Shown: piece by piece, positions 55,656 to 63,723 of the stretch
Layout: the number at the start of each line of letters is the position of its first letter
How positions within the stretch are numbered: the first letter of the stretch is position 1
Origin: Micromonospora tarapacensis
Lineage (GTDB): Bacteria > Actinomycetota > Actinomycetes > Mycobacteriales > Micromonosporaceae
Length of the DNA stretch: 64,000 nt
Direction: 5' to 3'
NCBI RefSeq assembly: GCF_019697375.1
Contig: NZ_JAHCDI010000004.1
Coordinates: 3,211,324-3,275,323, forward strand
The notes under the pieces: model-generated
What the model was told of the DNA's origin: nothing
The model's database searches: none
What the model saw: the letters and a program-made list of their open reading frames with translations, nothing else
Program-made: the position numbers and the translations under genes

Positions 55656-56811
55656 ACCGGCGTGCCGCTCTGAGCCGGCTCCCCGACGGCCGCGTCGCGC
55701 CCACCGGAGCGTGGCTTCGGCACGGCCGCCGCGGGGGAGCCGACGGCGAGCCGGGCGTTCTCCTTGGTCAGGGTGAGGACCCCCCGCAGCAGCTCGACCG
55801 AGCCGCCGCCGCTGCCGGTGGTGAAGCGGTCGGTCTCCACCTCGTACACCCGCTGCGCGATGCCCAGGTGTCGCCCCCGGAAGGTGACCAGGGTCCGCAT
55901 GGCGCGCAGCAGGGCGACCGCGCTCTCCCTGACCTCACCGGTCGACTCCCGGCCGGCGACCACATCCGCGCTGAGGATCTCGGTCAGCCGGCCGCCCAGG
56001 CAGCGCCGCTCGGCCCACATCTCGTGGGTCTCCCGCCACCGGGCCGGGCTGTAGGGCACCAGGGCCCGCCAGAACGCGCCGTACTCCTCGTCCGGACGCT
56101 CGGTCGACCACAGCAGCTCGTCGAGCAGCCAGATCGGGAGTTGCGCCGCCGCCGGGCCGAACCAGGCTTCGCCGTCGACGACCACCGACTCCAGGTACGG
56201 GCGGAGCCCGTGGGCGAAGAACTCCGGGTGACCTTGCGGATCACCAGATCCATCGAGTCGACCAGGATCCCGAGGTGATCGGCGAAGGCGTGCAGCCGGT
56301 CGGCGAAGCCGTCCTCGGTCGGCGGCCGGTCCAGCAGGTCCCGCGAGATCTCCAACGCGGCGTACAGGTCGGCGAAGACCATCCGGACGGACTCCTGGAG
56401 GTAGCCCTCCTGCGGGTCGTCGGTGTAGGCCCGGCACCGCTCGTCCGGCGGGTTCCACGTGCCGTAGTGCAGCACGGTGTCCCTCGGCACCATCCGGGTG
56501 CGCTCGCCGAGCAGCCGCAGAACCGGCACCACCTGCGGCACCAGGGTGACCGGCTCGGTGTCGTGCCGGCGGATGGATCCGAGCAGGAAACCGAGGTCGC
56601 GCATCGCGGCCATGGCCTCGGCCACGTCGAGGCCATCCGCCACCGCCGGGCTGGGCAGCAGGTCGCGCAGCATCGCGGCGAGGCCGGCGACGTCCCCGGC
56701 GGCGTTCCGGCGCGCCAGGTCCCGGAGCACCACGTCCGCCGCCAGGGGGTCCAGCGAACGGATCCGCTCGACCTGCTCGGGACGCTGTTCAGGGATGTCG
56801 GTCCCGGTCAC
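55652..56811 (-). CDS. PrnB-like protein of the indoleamine/tryptophan dioxygenase superfamily, with frameshift
   Basis: GTG 56811 follows GGAAGGAG. The first frame carries DLARRNAAGDVAGLAAMLRDLLP, AAMRDLGFLLGSIRRH and VLHYGTWNPPDERCRAYTD. Homology then jumps to the next frame at PEFFAHGLRPY and continues through GEAWFGPAAAQLPIWLLDELLWS, TFRGRHLGIAQRVYE and GSGGGSVELL. This order matches PrnB (DUF1864), the heme enzyme that rearranges chlorotryptophan in pyrrolnitrin synthesis; the His in FRGRH is the likely heme ligand. Restoring one C near 56226-56228 rejoins the frames and gives about 386 residues, close to PrnB. The nearby trpA and trpB would supply tryptophan. A PrnB-type reaction on tryptophan is inferred; the true substrate is unknown. 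If the frameshift is real, the gene is dead. Confidence 0.75.
56226..56228. other. Frameshift site in the PrnB-like gene
   Basis: The first frame ends its homology at LVIRKVT and the next resumes at PEFFAHGLRPY. On the coding strand the sequence is GTCACCCGGAG; one more C gives VTPEFF, as expected for the family. It is a third case of a one-base defect in a short G/C run. Confidence 0.8.
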
Positions 56812-56846
56812 CGGGCCGCTCCTTCCGTGTCGTGCGGCAGCGGTAA

Positions 56847-57467
56847 TCAGACGTTGAGGGCGAACGAGAGGCCCACGACGACCAGGGCCGCGCCGGTGAC
56901 GCCGTTGACGATCTTGCGTGCGGTCGGCTTCTGGAACACCCACCGGAACAACGACACCAGCAGGGCCACCGCGCCGGACCAGGCCAGCACCATCACCACG
57001 CTGACCGTGCCGAGGATGACCCGCTCGGCCATGGTCGGGTCCTCCGGCAGGAACTGCGGCATCAGGGTGACCAGGAAGACGACCACCTTCGGGTTGAGGA
57101 AGTTGGTCAGGAACCCGCGTCGGAAGGCCGTCCAGCCGAACACCCGCTCGTTGCCGGCGTCCTCGTCGCCGCCGAGCCCACCGGATTCGCTGCGAATCGC
57201 GAGCAGCGCCCGTATCCCCAGGTAGAGCAGATGGGCCGCGCCGACGAGTCGGACGGCGGTGTAGAGCTTCGGGGATGCCGCGACGATCGCGCCGATGCCG
57301 GCGATCGCGGCGATGGTGTTCACCGCCATGGCCGAGGCCACGCCGGCCGCCGCCGCGAGGCCCGGCCCGCGTCCGCCGAGCGCGGAGTGCCGCGTCACCA
57401 CGGCGAAGTCGGGACCGGGCGACATCGCACCCAGCGTCACCACAGCGGCGTACGGCAGGATCTCCAC
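56847..57467 (-). CDS. LysE/RhtB-family amino-acid exporter
   Basis: GTG 57467 gives 206 residues, the normal length for RhtB-type exporters. The N-terminal signature AAVVTLGAMSPGPDFAVVTRHS contains the conserved SPGPD. Further hallmarks are AHLLYLGIRALL and FRRGFLTNFLNPKVVVFLVTLMPQF. Five or six hydrophobic segments are evident, so it is a cytoplasmic-membrane protein. The family exports amino acids or their derivatives by proton antiport. It sits 35 bases upstream of the PrnB-like gene in the same direction, so it may export the product or excess tryptophan. Its start lies inside the ornithine-cyclodeaminase fragment, and a perfect 20-bp palindrome is located about 145 bases upstream. Confidence 0.88.
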   Translation of the reverse strand: MEILPYAAVVTLGAMSPGPDFAVVTRHSALGGRGPGLAAAAGVASAMAVNTIAAIAGIGAIVAASPKLYTAVRLVGAAHLLYLGIRALLAIRSESGGLGGDEDAGNERVFGWTAFRRGFLTNFLNPKVVVFLVTLMPQFLPEDPTMAERVILGTVSVVMVLAWSGAVALLVSLFRWVFQKPTARKIVNGVTGAALVVVGLSFALNV

Positions 57468-57571
57468 TCGCCGGCGGCCAGGGCGTCCAGGGCGTCCCGC
57501 ATGACGGTGACGCACTCGTGCGTGGGCAGCAGCTTCCGGATCTCGTCGTTGCTGAGTACGAGGATCGGCAT
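57437..57571 (-). pseudogene. Ornithine-cyclodeaminase/mu-crystallin N-terminal fragment
   Basis: ATG 57571, with GGAGA six bases upstream, opens a 44-residue frame starting MPILVLSNDEIRKLLPTHEC followed by VTVMRDALDALAAGE, the classic N-terminus of the ornithine-cyclodeaminase family. It then runs out of homology and stops at 57437, having overlapped the LysE start in another frame. The NAD-binding domain is absent. It may now serve as a translated leader for lysE. It probably arose by deletion between two genes of the operon. Confidence 0.65.
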
Positions 57572-57610
57572 GATTGTCTCCGCGTCGACGACAGGGCACG
57601 CACCGGCAGC

Positions 57611-57630
57611 GAGGAGTTCTAGAACTCCTC
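57611..57630. promoter_or_regulatory. Perfect 20-bp palindrome, candidate GntR operator (site 1)
   Basis: GAGGAGTTCTAGAACTCCTC is a perfect inverted repeat centred on CTAG, a tetramer that is rare in high-GC actinomycete DNA. It lies 40 bases upstream of the ornithine-cyclodeaminase-fragment ATG, where a repressor of the leftward lysE-prnB-like operon would bind. The core GTTCTAGAAC recurs at 57727 and, as TTCTAGAAC, at 61185. GntR proteins of the HutC/DasR group bind similar palindromes (for DasR, GGTCTAGACC-like sites). Confidence 0.65.
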
Positions 57631-57713
57631 GTTCGTAACGTAGATGACGAATCGGACCGGGTCAAGGCGGCGCGGCGGTCGCGACCTTGACATCCGGCAC
57701 CAAGGACCCCATC

Positions 57714-58298
57714 GTGTGGACACGTCGTTCTAGAACTTTGGCGGGACAACGGGGTGGTCGATGGTGGCTGGTCCTCGCCGGCGGCGGCAGCCGCTCGACG
57801 ACCTGGCGGCAGGTGATCGCGGACGTGCTCGGCCGGCCGGTGCTACCGGTGCCGCGCGACGCGGCGGCCCACGCCGCGGCGTACGGCGCGGCGCGCTGCG
57901 GCGCTCGGCTTCTCGGTCTCGACCTGCCGCCCCCGGCCCTGGACCCGGCGCTCCTCGTCCACCCGGGGCCGGACGCCGCCGGCTACCCGGCGCTTCGCCC
58001 GGTGTGGCACACCCTGCCCGGCAACCGGGTGGACGGGATCTGGGCGGCCTGGGACGAACCGGCGCTCGGCGCCGCCCAGGCGGTGCAGCAGGCCGGCGGC
58101 AGGCAGGTCGTGGTCGGTGTCGACGGTCAGGACTTCGCCCTCGCCGAGATCAAGAAGGGCGGCCCGTTCCGGGCGACGGTGAAGCAGGACTGGGCCGCCA
58201 TCGCGCGGCGCACCACCGATCTGATCGCCGGTCAGTTCGACGGGCAGCAGTCGACCGAACGCGAGTACGCCCTGCCGGGCACGCTGGTCACCGGCTGA
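57714..58298 (+). pseudogene. Chimera of FGGY sugar-kinase C-terminus and sugar-binding-protein C-terminus
   Basis: The first half (LAGGGSRSTTWRQVIADVLGR, then AAYGAARCGARLLG and PALRPVWHTL) matches the last 80-90 residues of xylulokinase-type FGGY kinases. From VDGIWAAWDEPALGAAQA and VGVDGQDFALAEIKKGG to LPGTLVTG it matches the C-terminal lobe of ribose-type periplasmic binding proteins. The two parts are joined in frame with no linker. The kinase ATP lobe and the binding protein's N-terminal lobe and lipoprotein signal are missing, so neither function is likely. The start is unclear: GTG 57714 precedes the homology and lies across operator site 2. A deletion between adjacent genes of a sugar-uptake operon, or a misassembly, would explain it. 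Confidence 0.7.
57727..57736. promoter_or_regulatory. GTTCTAGAAC palindrome, candidate GntR operator (site 2)
   Basis: A perfect 10-bp palindrome 107-116 bases from site 1 in the same divergent region, just before the coding homology of the plus-strand chimeric frame. TTGACA at 57687-57692 could be a -35 element for rightward transcription, but no good -10 follows. Confidence 0.55.
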
Positions 58299-58322
58299 CC
58301 CGGGTCGACGGCGCGGCCGCCG

Positions 58323-59159
58323 TCAGTGCACCAGGTTCCAGGACAGCGACATCGCGGTGGTGACCCGGTCCGCGCGGATCTGCAGCCGGTCACCGAGCAT
58401 CACCGCGCGGTCGAGCACCACCGCCTCCTGGTTGACGCCGTAGGTCAACCGGTCGCTGAGGAAGACGGGAGTGCCCGCCGCCCGCCGCAGCAGCGGGGCC
58501 AGCGTGGCGGGGAGCAGGCCGGGCTTGATGGTCTCCGTGGCCGCCGCGACGGCCACGCCGCAGATCTCCGCGAGTGCCACGTACAGCGGTGTGGTGCGGA
58601 AGTCGGCGCGCTGCACCGCGCGGGCGTACGGCGGCGCGACCCACGAGACCTGGTGCACCAGGGGCGTGCCGTCGACCACCCGGAGCCGGTGCAGACGCAG
58701 CAACCGGACGTCGTCGGCGAGACCGAGCTGCGCGGCGACGTACCGGGGGGCGCTGCGCAGCTCGGTGCGCAGCACCTCGGTGGTGACGTCGATGCCCTGG
58801 GTGTGCAGCTCGTCGGTGAGGCTGCGCAGCGTGGTCAGGCGATAGGAGGCCGGCGGCGGGGCCACGAACGTGCCTCGGCCGGCCTGCTGGACGATCAGCC
58901 CTTCCTCGCTCAACGCCTGCAGGGCCTGGCGCAGCGTCATCAGGGTAACCCCGAAGTCGCGGCACAGCTCGCGCTGCGGCGGCAGTACCTGCCCGGGCCG
59001 GTAGGTGCCGTCCTTGATCCGAGCGGCGATCTCGTCCTGGATGACCCGGTACTTGGGACGCCCACCCCGGCGGGTGCCGTTCGCCGCGACGGCCGAGGGC
59101 CAGCGGCCACCGGCGGACGGGGTGCCGGAGGACGGCGGCGCGGGGACCGGTCCGCTCAC
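58323..59159 (-). CDS. GntR-family transcriptional regulator (HutC/UTRA type)
   Basis: A 278-residue regulator. After a 35-residue Pro/Arg-rich lead, the winged helix-turn-helix is clear (YRVIQDEIAARIKDGTYRPG, LPPQRELCRDFGVTLMTLRQ, then LSEEGLIVQQAGRGTFVA). The effector domain is UTRA-like (LLRLHRLRVVDGTPLVHQVSWV to PVFLSDRLTYGVNQEAVVLD). GTG 59159 overlaps the trpA stop (GTGA), making it the last gene of a trpB-trpA-gntR operon. Proteins of this group usually repress and release DNA when a small metabolite binds. The TTCTAGAAC sites before trpB and before lysE are its natural candidate operators, which would make the circuit self-regulating; this is inferred. Confidence 0.88.
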   Translation of the reverse strand: MSGPVPAPPSSGTPSAGGRWPSAVAANGTRRGGRPKYRVIQDEIAARIKDGTYRPGQVLPPQRELCRDFGVTLMTLRQALQALSEEGLIVQQAGRGTFVAPPPASYRLTTLRSLTDELHTQGIDVTTEVLRTELRSAPRYVAAQLGLADDVRLLRLHRLRVVDGTPLVHQVSWVAPPYARAVQRADFRTTPLYVALAEICGVAVAAATETIKPGLLPATLAPLLRRAAGTPVFLSDRLTYGVNQEAVVLDRAVMLGDRLQIRADRVTTAMSLSWNLVH

Positions 59160-59959
59160 GTGGCCGACCCGGCGTCCAGGCCCGCGCGCAGGGCCGCGAC
59201 ACTCGCGCCGACCTCGGCGGGGCCACGTCCAGAGAGAACCTCACGCATGAGGCTGGACGCTACCACCACGCCGTCGGCGCACCCGGAAGCCTGCGCCGCC
59301 TGCCCCGGGGTGCTGATACCGAAGCCGAGCAGCACCGGCCGGGTCGAGTGACGGCGCAGCGCGGTGGCGACCGCGCGGGCGGAGTCGGCCAGCTCGGCGC
59401 GTTCTCCGGTGGTGCCCATGACGGTCACGCCGTAGACGAAGCCGCGGCTGCGCTCGGCGATGGTACGCAGTCGCGACGGCGCGGTCGACGGCGCGGCCAG
59501 CAGCACCAGCTCGATGCCCGCGTCCGCGGCGACCGTGGACAGCTCGTCGACCTCGTCGCAGGGCACGTCCGGCACGATCAGGCCGGAGACACCCGCGTCG
59601 GCCAGTTGGTCGCAGAACACGGTGGCGCCGTGCCGGAAGACGATGTTGGCGTAGGTCATGACGGCCAGCGGGATCCCGGCCCGGGCCCGGGCCAGTCGGG
59701 TCAGCGCATCGATCGTGGTGGCACCCAGCGAGAGCGCCCGGTGGGAGGCCTCCTGGATCGTCGGGCCGTCGAGCATCGGGTCGGAGAACGGCAGGCCCAC
59801 CTCGACCGCGTCGGCACCCGCGTCGGCGTAGGCGTGCAGGTAGTCGGTCCAGTCGGCGGTGACGCCGGCCGTCACGTACGGGACGAGCAGCGACCGGCCG
59901 GCGTCCCGCCGGTCGCGCAGGTGTGTTTCCAGGCGGCCGTACCGCTCGTGAGCGCTCAC
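59156..59959 (-). CDS. trpA: Tryptophan synthase alpha chain
   Basis: A 267-residue TrpA that cleaves indole-3-glycerol phosphate to indole. The catalytic Glu lies in [11 protein letters not shown] and the Asp in MLDGPTIQ. Further family motifs are [46 protein letters not shown] and [16 protein letters not shown] 59959 overlaps the trpB stop (GTGA), so the two subunits of the complex are translationally coupled. It lies away from any other tryptophan-pathway gene and beside a GntR regulator and a PrnB-like enzyme, so it is more likely an accessory copy feeding secondary metabolism than the housekeeping copy; the rest of the genome would be needed to confirm this. Confidence 0.93.
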   Translation of the reverse strand: MSAHERYGRLETHLRDRRDAGRSLLVPYVTAGVTADWTDYLHAYADAGADAVEVGLPFSDPMLDGPTIQEASHRALSLGATTIDALTRLARARAGIPLAVMTYANIVFRHGATVFCDQLADAGVSGLIVPDVPCDEVDELSTVAADAGIELVLLAAPSTAPSRLRTIAERSRGFVYGVTVMGTTGERAELADSARAVATALRRHSTRPVLLGFGISTPGQAAQASGCADGVVVASSLMREVLSGRGPAEVGASVAALRAGLDAGSAT

Positions 59960-61173
59960 AGCAGTTCCACCAGTTGAGCGGCGTCCTTGTCCCCGCGCCC
60001 GGAGAGCGTGACCAGCACGGTGGAGTCGGTGGGCAGCTGCGGCGTCCCGGCCTCACGCAGCACCCAGGCCAGGGCGTGCGCGGACTCCAGGGCCGAGACG
60101 ATCCCCTCGGTACGGGCCAGCCGGAGCACCGCGGCGACGACCTCCTCGTCGGTGACGGACGGGTATTCGGCCCGCCCGATGTCGGCAAGGTGGGCGTGTT
60201 CCGGGCCGATGCCGGGGTAGTCGAGGCCCGCGGAGATGGAGTGCGCCTCGAGGATCTGGCCGTTCTCGTCCTGCAGCACGCGGGACCGGTATCCGTGCAG
60301 CACGCCCGGAGCGCCGCTGCTGATCGCCGCCCCGCCGGCCGCTTCCACGCCTACCAGCCGCGCGTTGGTGTCGACGAAGCCGGCGAAGGTGCCGGCGGCG
60401 TTGGAGCCGCCGCCGATACAGGCGACGACGACGTCCGGCTGCCCCTGCGGCAGCAGCGCGGCGCACTGTTCCCGCGCCTCCTCACCGACGACGCGCTGGA
60501 ACTCGCGCACCATCCACGGGTAGGGGTGCGGGCCCATCACCGAGCCGGCGCAGTAGTGCGTCTCGTCCACCTGGGACACCCAGTTGCGCAGCGCCTCGTT
60601 GCAGGCGTCCTTGAGGGTGCGGCTGCCGCTGTGCACCGGGACCACGGTCGCGCCGAGCAGTTGCATGCGGAAGACGTTGAGTTCCTGGCGCTCGATGTCG
60701 CGCTGGCCCATGAAGACGACGCACTCCAGGCCGAGCAGGGCCGCGGCGGTGGCGCTGGCGACGCCGTGCTGACCGGCGCCGGTCTCGGCGAGCAGCCGGA
60801 CCTTGCCCATGCGTTTGGCGAGCAGGGCCTGGCCCAACACGTTATTGATCTTGTGGGAGCCGGTGTGGGCCAGGTCCTCGCGCTTGAGCAGCAACGTGAC
60901 GCCGAGTTCGGCGGAGAGGCGCAGCGTCGGCGTGACGGGGGTGGGTCGACCGGCGTAGAGCGACAGGGTGCGGGCCAGACCCGAGCGGAAGGCCGGGTCG
61001 GCCCACGCCTCCCGGAAGCCCGCCTCCAACTGCTCGCATGCCGGGACCAGCGACTCGGGCACGTATCGGCCGCCGAACTGACCGAACCGGCCGGCGCTGC
61101 CCGGGTCGGCCATCAACGACCGGCTCCGGCCGGCGACCGCGTCGACGCCGGGCGTCGAAATATCGATACTCAT
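59956..61173 (-). CDS. trpB: Tryptophan synthase beta chain
   Basis: A TrpB1-type beta chain of 405 residues that joins indole and serine with pyridoxal phosphate. ATG 61173 is chosen for GGAAG six bases upstream. Motifs: [13 protein letters not shown], the PLP Lys in [16 protein letters not shown], the catalytic Glu in [15 protein letters not shown], the phosphate loop [12 protein letters not shown], and SGRGDKD near the C-terminus. All key residues are present, so it should be active with TrpA. The CTAG-centred operator-like site overlaps the leader just upstream of its ribosome-binding site. Note that a separate TrpB2-like fragment is present at 63.4-63.7 kb. Confidence 0.94.
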   Translation of the reverse strand: MSIDISTPGVDAVAGRSRSLMADPGSAGRFGQFGGRYVPESLVPACEQLEAGFREAWADPAFRSGLARTLSLYAGRPTPVTPTLRLSAELGVTLLLKREDLAHTGSHKINNVLGQALLAKRMGKVRLLAETGAGQHGVASATAAALLGLECVVFMGQRDIERQELNVFRMQLLGATVVPVHSGSRTLKDACNEALRNWVSQVDETHYCAGSVMGPHPYPWMVREFQRVVGEEAREQCAALLPQGQPDVVVACIGGGSNAAGTFAGFVDTNARLVGVEAAGGAAISSGAPGVLHGYRSRVLQDENGQILEAHSISAGLDYPGIGPEHAHLADIGRAEYPSVTDEEVVAAVLRLARTEGIVSALESAHALAWVLREAGTPQLPTDSTVLVTLSGRGDKDAAQLVELL

Positions 61174-61183
61174 TGCCACTTCC

Positions 61184-61194
61184 ATTCTAGAACT
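61184..61194. promoter_or_regulatory. TTCTAGAAC site before trpB, candidate GntR operator (site 3)
   Basis: The sequence ATTCTAGAACT shares the TTCTAGAAC core with sites 1 and 2. On the minus strand TTCTAGAA ends only a dozen bases before the trpB ATG, abutting the GGAAG ribosome-binding site. A bound repressor here would block the trpB-trpA-gntR transcript. The match is one base short of a perfect 10-bp palindrome. Confidence 0.55.
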
Positions 61195-61279
61195 ATCGTC
61201 AGTATGCCGCAGAGCGCGGAGCAAACACAAACAATCGGGCATGTCCGGAACGCACATCCGTACCGGTTCCCGCCCGTGG
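61195..61279. other. Leader region of trpB
   Basis: An 85-base gap between the GNAT stop and operator site 3. It is AT-richer than its surroundings (a run of CAAACACAAACAATC on the plus strand) and is the likely promoter of trpB-trpA-gntR. No attenuator-like leader peptide with Trp codons is visible. Confidence 0.4.
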
Positions 61280-61777
61280 TCAGGCGACGGACCGGCGCAG
61301 GTGCACCAGTCGCAGCACCGGCGAGACGGTCTCCTCGCGGTCGACCCGGTAACCGGCCGCGCGGTACAGACCGAGGAACTCCTCGCTGCGGTGGCCGGTG
61401 AACGCCTCGTACGTCGTCACGCCCGGGATGGCCTCCTCGATCGCCGCGAGCAGCCGCGGGGCCAGGCCCTGCCGACGGACGCGGGGGTGCACCACCACCC
61501 GCCCGACGTGGCACACCCCGCCGTCGACGTGCCCGCGCACCGACCCGACCACCTCGTCACCGAGCCGGACGACCAGGAACACCTGGCCGACCGGGTCGTC
61601 ACGGATCTCGGCGAGCGTCTGGGTGAGCGCCGGCAGCTGCCAGGCGTCGTACCGCTCACCCTCGATCTGGTAGCAGAGGTACTGGAGCTTCAGCGCCCAC
61701 TCCAGGTCCTCCTCCCCGGCGGGCACCACCGGTAGCTGCGCGGTGTCGGGCACGGGGGCCGGCGCGGATACGGTCAT
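61280..61777 (-). CDS. GNAT-family N-acetyltransferase
   Basis: A 165-residue protein. ATG 61777 has GAGGAGAAGAG directly upstream and overlaps the end of the enolase frame (ATGA), indicating coupling. After a Pro-rich lead, the GNAT fold is clear: [40 protein letters not shown] (acetyl-CoA pyrophosphate loop RRQGLA) and [16 protein letters not shown] near the C-terminus. It would acetylate an amine in the cytosol. With DUF1611- and enolase-type neighbours, whose relatives handle N-acyl amino acids, an amino-acid substrate is a reasonable guess, not more. Confidence 0.85.
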   Translation of the reverse strand: MTVSAPAPVPDTAQLPVVPAGEEDLEWALKLQYLCYQIEGERYDAWQLPALTQTLAEIRDDPVGQVFLVVRLGDEVVGSVRGHVDGGVCHVGRVVVHPRVRRQGLAPRLLAAIEEAIPGVTTYEAFTGHRSEEFLGLYRAAGYRVDREETVSPVLRLVHLRRSVA

Positions 61778-62679
61778 CTCTTCTCCTCTGGCAGTCGGGA
61801 TCGATGCGGGACCGGGCCGCCCGGGCACGGTTGCGGACGCGGCGTCGACGGGATCAGTCGGCGAGCGCCGGCACACCCGGGGTCGTGGGGTCCAACCGCA
61901 GTAGGTCCCCGCCGGACGCCGTCGGCGCGCACGGTCGACTCGTGCGCCGAGGCCAGGTCGGTGACGCCCTCGTCGAGCAGGACCGGAACCCCCGGGAGGT
62001 CGGCGCGGACCTCCGGCAGCAGGCGCGGATCGGCGACCGGGTCCTCCAGCGCGGTCGGGCGGACGGCGGCCACCCGGTCCCGCAGCCGGCGCCAGTCGGC
62101 GGCGTCCCAGCCCCGGTTGACGTCGACCACCACGGCCCGGTCCGGCCGTGCGGTGGCGGCCAGCAGTTCGAGCGTCGCGGCGTCCTGCGGGCCGCCGAGC
62201 TTCACCTTGAGCCGGTCGCCGGGGATCGGACCGGCGACGGCGCCCCGGGAGACCGTGCGCCACAGCCGCAGCGGGACGGGCGGGCGCAGCCCGAGAAGCA
62301 GCCACAGCGGCTGCCCGGCGACGACGCCGGCCAGATCCAGCAGCGCCATCTCGGCCAGCATCCGCGCGGTCGGCAGGCCCGCGCGCAGCGGGCCGACCTC
62401 GGTGGCTGCGGCGACCTCGGCGACGGTGGGCGCCGCCGGCGCGCCGCGGGCCGGCTCCTCGGCGGCGCCGGCGAGCATCGCGGCGGCCATCCCGGCCGCG
62501 CACTCGCCCACCACGGACGCATCCTCGTCGGTCCACGGGCCGACGGCGACCTGCCCCTCCCCCACCCGCCCGTTCACCGAGACCCGCAGGGTGACCAGCG
62601 CGACCTCGGCGACCACCGTGTGCGACACCACGAGTGGGTCGGCCAGCCGCTGTCGGACGATCTCGAAGCCGACCACCAT
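61774..62679 (-). pseudogene. Enolase-superfamily protein (dipeptide-epimerase-like) lacking its C-terminal catalytic part
   Basis: The N-terminal capping domain and the start of the barrel are present: LPTARMLAEMALLDLAGVVAG, the catalytic KxK (LKVKLGG), the metal-ligand Asp (VVVDVNRGWD), Glu (ALEDPV) and Asp (VLLDEGVTD). After HESTVRADGV the homology ends; the second catalytic Lys and the remaining strands (perhaps 70 residues) are absent, and the frame finishes with a Pro/Arg-rich tail. In the next frame LLRLDPTTPGVPALAD followed by a stop looks like an original C-terminus, which suggests an internal deletion. Start: ATG 62679, or GTG 62676 with better spacing from GGAGG. Family members racemise or epimerise amino-acid derivatives. 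Confidence 0.65.
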
Positions 62680-62685
62680 GCCCTC

Positions 62686-63723
62686 CTAGAACTCGGCGAT
62701 CAGGCCGGCCAACTCGCCGTACCCGTCCGGGGTCGGCGCCACCACGGGGCGACCGAGCCGCATGGCCAGTCGCCGCCGCTCCGCGCTCGCCGCAGCCGGG
62801 TCGAACTCCCGGGACATCGCCACCACGCCTAGCACCGTCGCCTTGCGCCGGTGCCCGGCGAGCTGCTCCAGCAGGTCGATCTCCTCGGCGACGTCGGCGA
62901 CCGCGTCGTCGAAGTAGGCCAGTCGGGAGCGGTCGAGGTCATGGCAGAACACCAGCAGATCGGGCGCGGCGCCGTGCAGCAACGCCAGGCTGACCCCGGA
63001 GTACGCCGGATGGAGCAGCGACCCCTGCCCCTCGACCAAGACGTAGCGGTGGCGCTCGGCGGCGTCGAGGACCAGCTGCTCGACGGCGCCGGCGGCGAAG
63101 TCGGCGCGGACCGCGTCGATCGCCACCCCGTCACCGGCGATGTACATCCCGGTCTGCCCGGTCGCCACGAACTGCGCCGCCAGCGAGCGGTCGACCAGCC
63201 GGTGCCACAGCTCGATCGCCGTGGTCATCTTCCCGGACGCGCAGTCGGAGCCGACGGTCAACAGCACCGTGGCGTCGAGCCGGGCGGCCGCCCCGGAGGC
63301 CACCCGCTCGGGCACCGCCCGGTGCCGCAGCTCGACGATCCGGTCCGTCACGTCGGCCAGCTCCCGACTCGGGGTGTAGTAAGCCTGGGCGACACCGGAG
63401 TTGGCCTTGTGGCTGCCGATCGGTGAGGAGCCCTCGTACTTGTAGAAGATCCGGCACCGGGTGCCCAGGGCGCGTTCCAGCGCCACCGCGCGCACCACCG
63501 GCGTCGGTCGCCAGCGGGCGTACATGTCCAGGACCTCGTCGGGGATGGGCACGAGCCGGCGGCTCTGCTCCAGCTCCTGCTCAACCAGGTCGGGTGCGAA
63601 CAGCTCGCCGAGGCTGTCGTCACCGACCGGCCGGCCACTGACCGGGTCGAGGTAGGGCTCACCCAGCTCCGGCAGGTCGGCGGTGACGTTGTACCAGTGG
63701 CGGGGGATCAACGGGGAACTCAT
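62686..63723 (-). CDS. Chimera: TrpB2 N-terminal piece fused to DUF1611 P-loop domain
   Basis: 345 residues. Residues 5-117 follow the N-terminus of TrpB2-type tryptophan synthase beta chains (PRHWYNVTADLP, IPDEVLDMYARWRPTPVVRA, FYKYEGSSPIGSHKANSG with the PLP Lys at about 106, AQAYY). There the match stops. From about residue 125 the chain follows the C-terminal P-loop domain of DUF1611 (DgcN-like) proteins: TVGSDCASGKMTTAIELWH (Walker A), FVATGQTGMYIAGDGVAIDA, VLVEGQGSLLHPAYSGVSLA. The DUF1611 N-terminal domain and most of TrpB2 are missing. ATG 63723 overlaps the microcompartment gene's stop (ATGA). Either a deletion fused two neighbouring genes, or the join is an assembly error. DUF1611 relatives are reported next to enolase-type racemases, as here. 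Confidence 0.8.
   Translation of the reverse strand: MSSPLIPRHWYNVTADLPELGEPYLDPVSGRPVGDDSLGELFAPDLVEQELEQSRRLVPIPDEVLDMYARWRPTPVVRAVALERALGTRCRIFYKYEGSSPIGSHKANSGVAQAYYTPSRELADVTDRIVELRHRAVPERVASGAAARLDATVLLTVGSDCASGKMTTAIELWHRLVDRSLAAQFVATGQTGMYIAGDGVAIDAVRADFAAGAVEQLVLDAAERHRYVLVEGQGSLLHPAYSGVSLALLHGAAPDLLVFCHDLDRSRLAYFDDAVADVAEEIDLLEQLAGHRRKATVLGVVAMSREFDPAAASAERRRLAMRLGRPVVAPTPDGYGELAGLIAEF

Noticed and set aside
55126..55776. Plus-strand frame of about 216 residues across the gap and the PrnB-like gene
   Set aside because: Most of it lies opposite the PrnB-like and small coupled genes, and its product is compositionally biased without recognisable motifs.
62684..62694. A TTCTAG half-palindrome at the end of the DUF1611 frame, similar to the GntR sites
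   Set aside because: It is formed by the final codon and TAG stop plus the next ribosome-binding site (GAGTTCTAGGAGG), and the right half-site is absent, so it looks coincidental.
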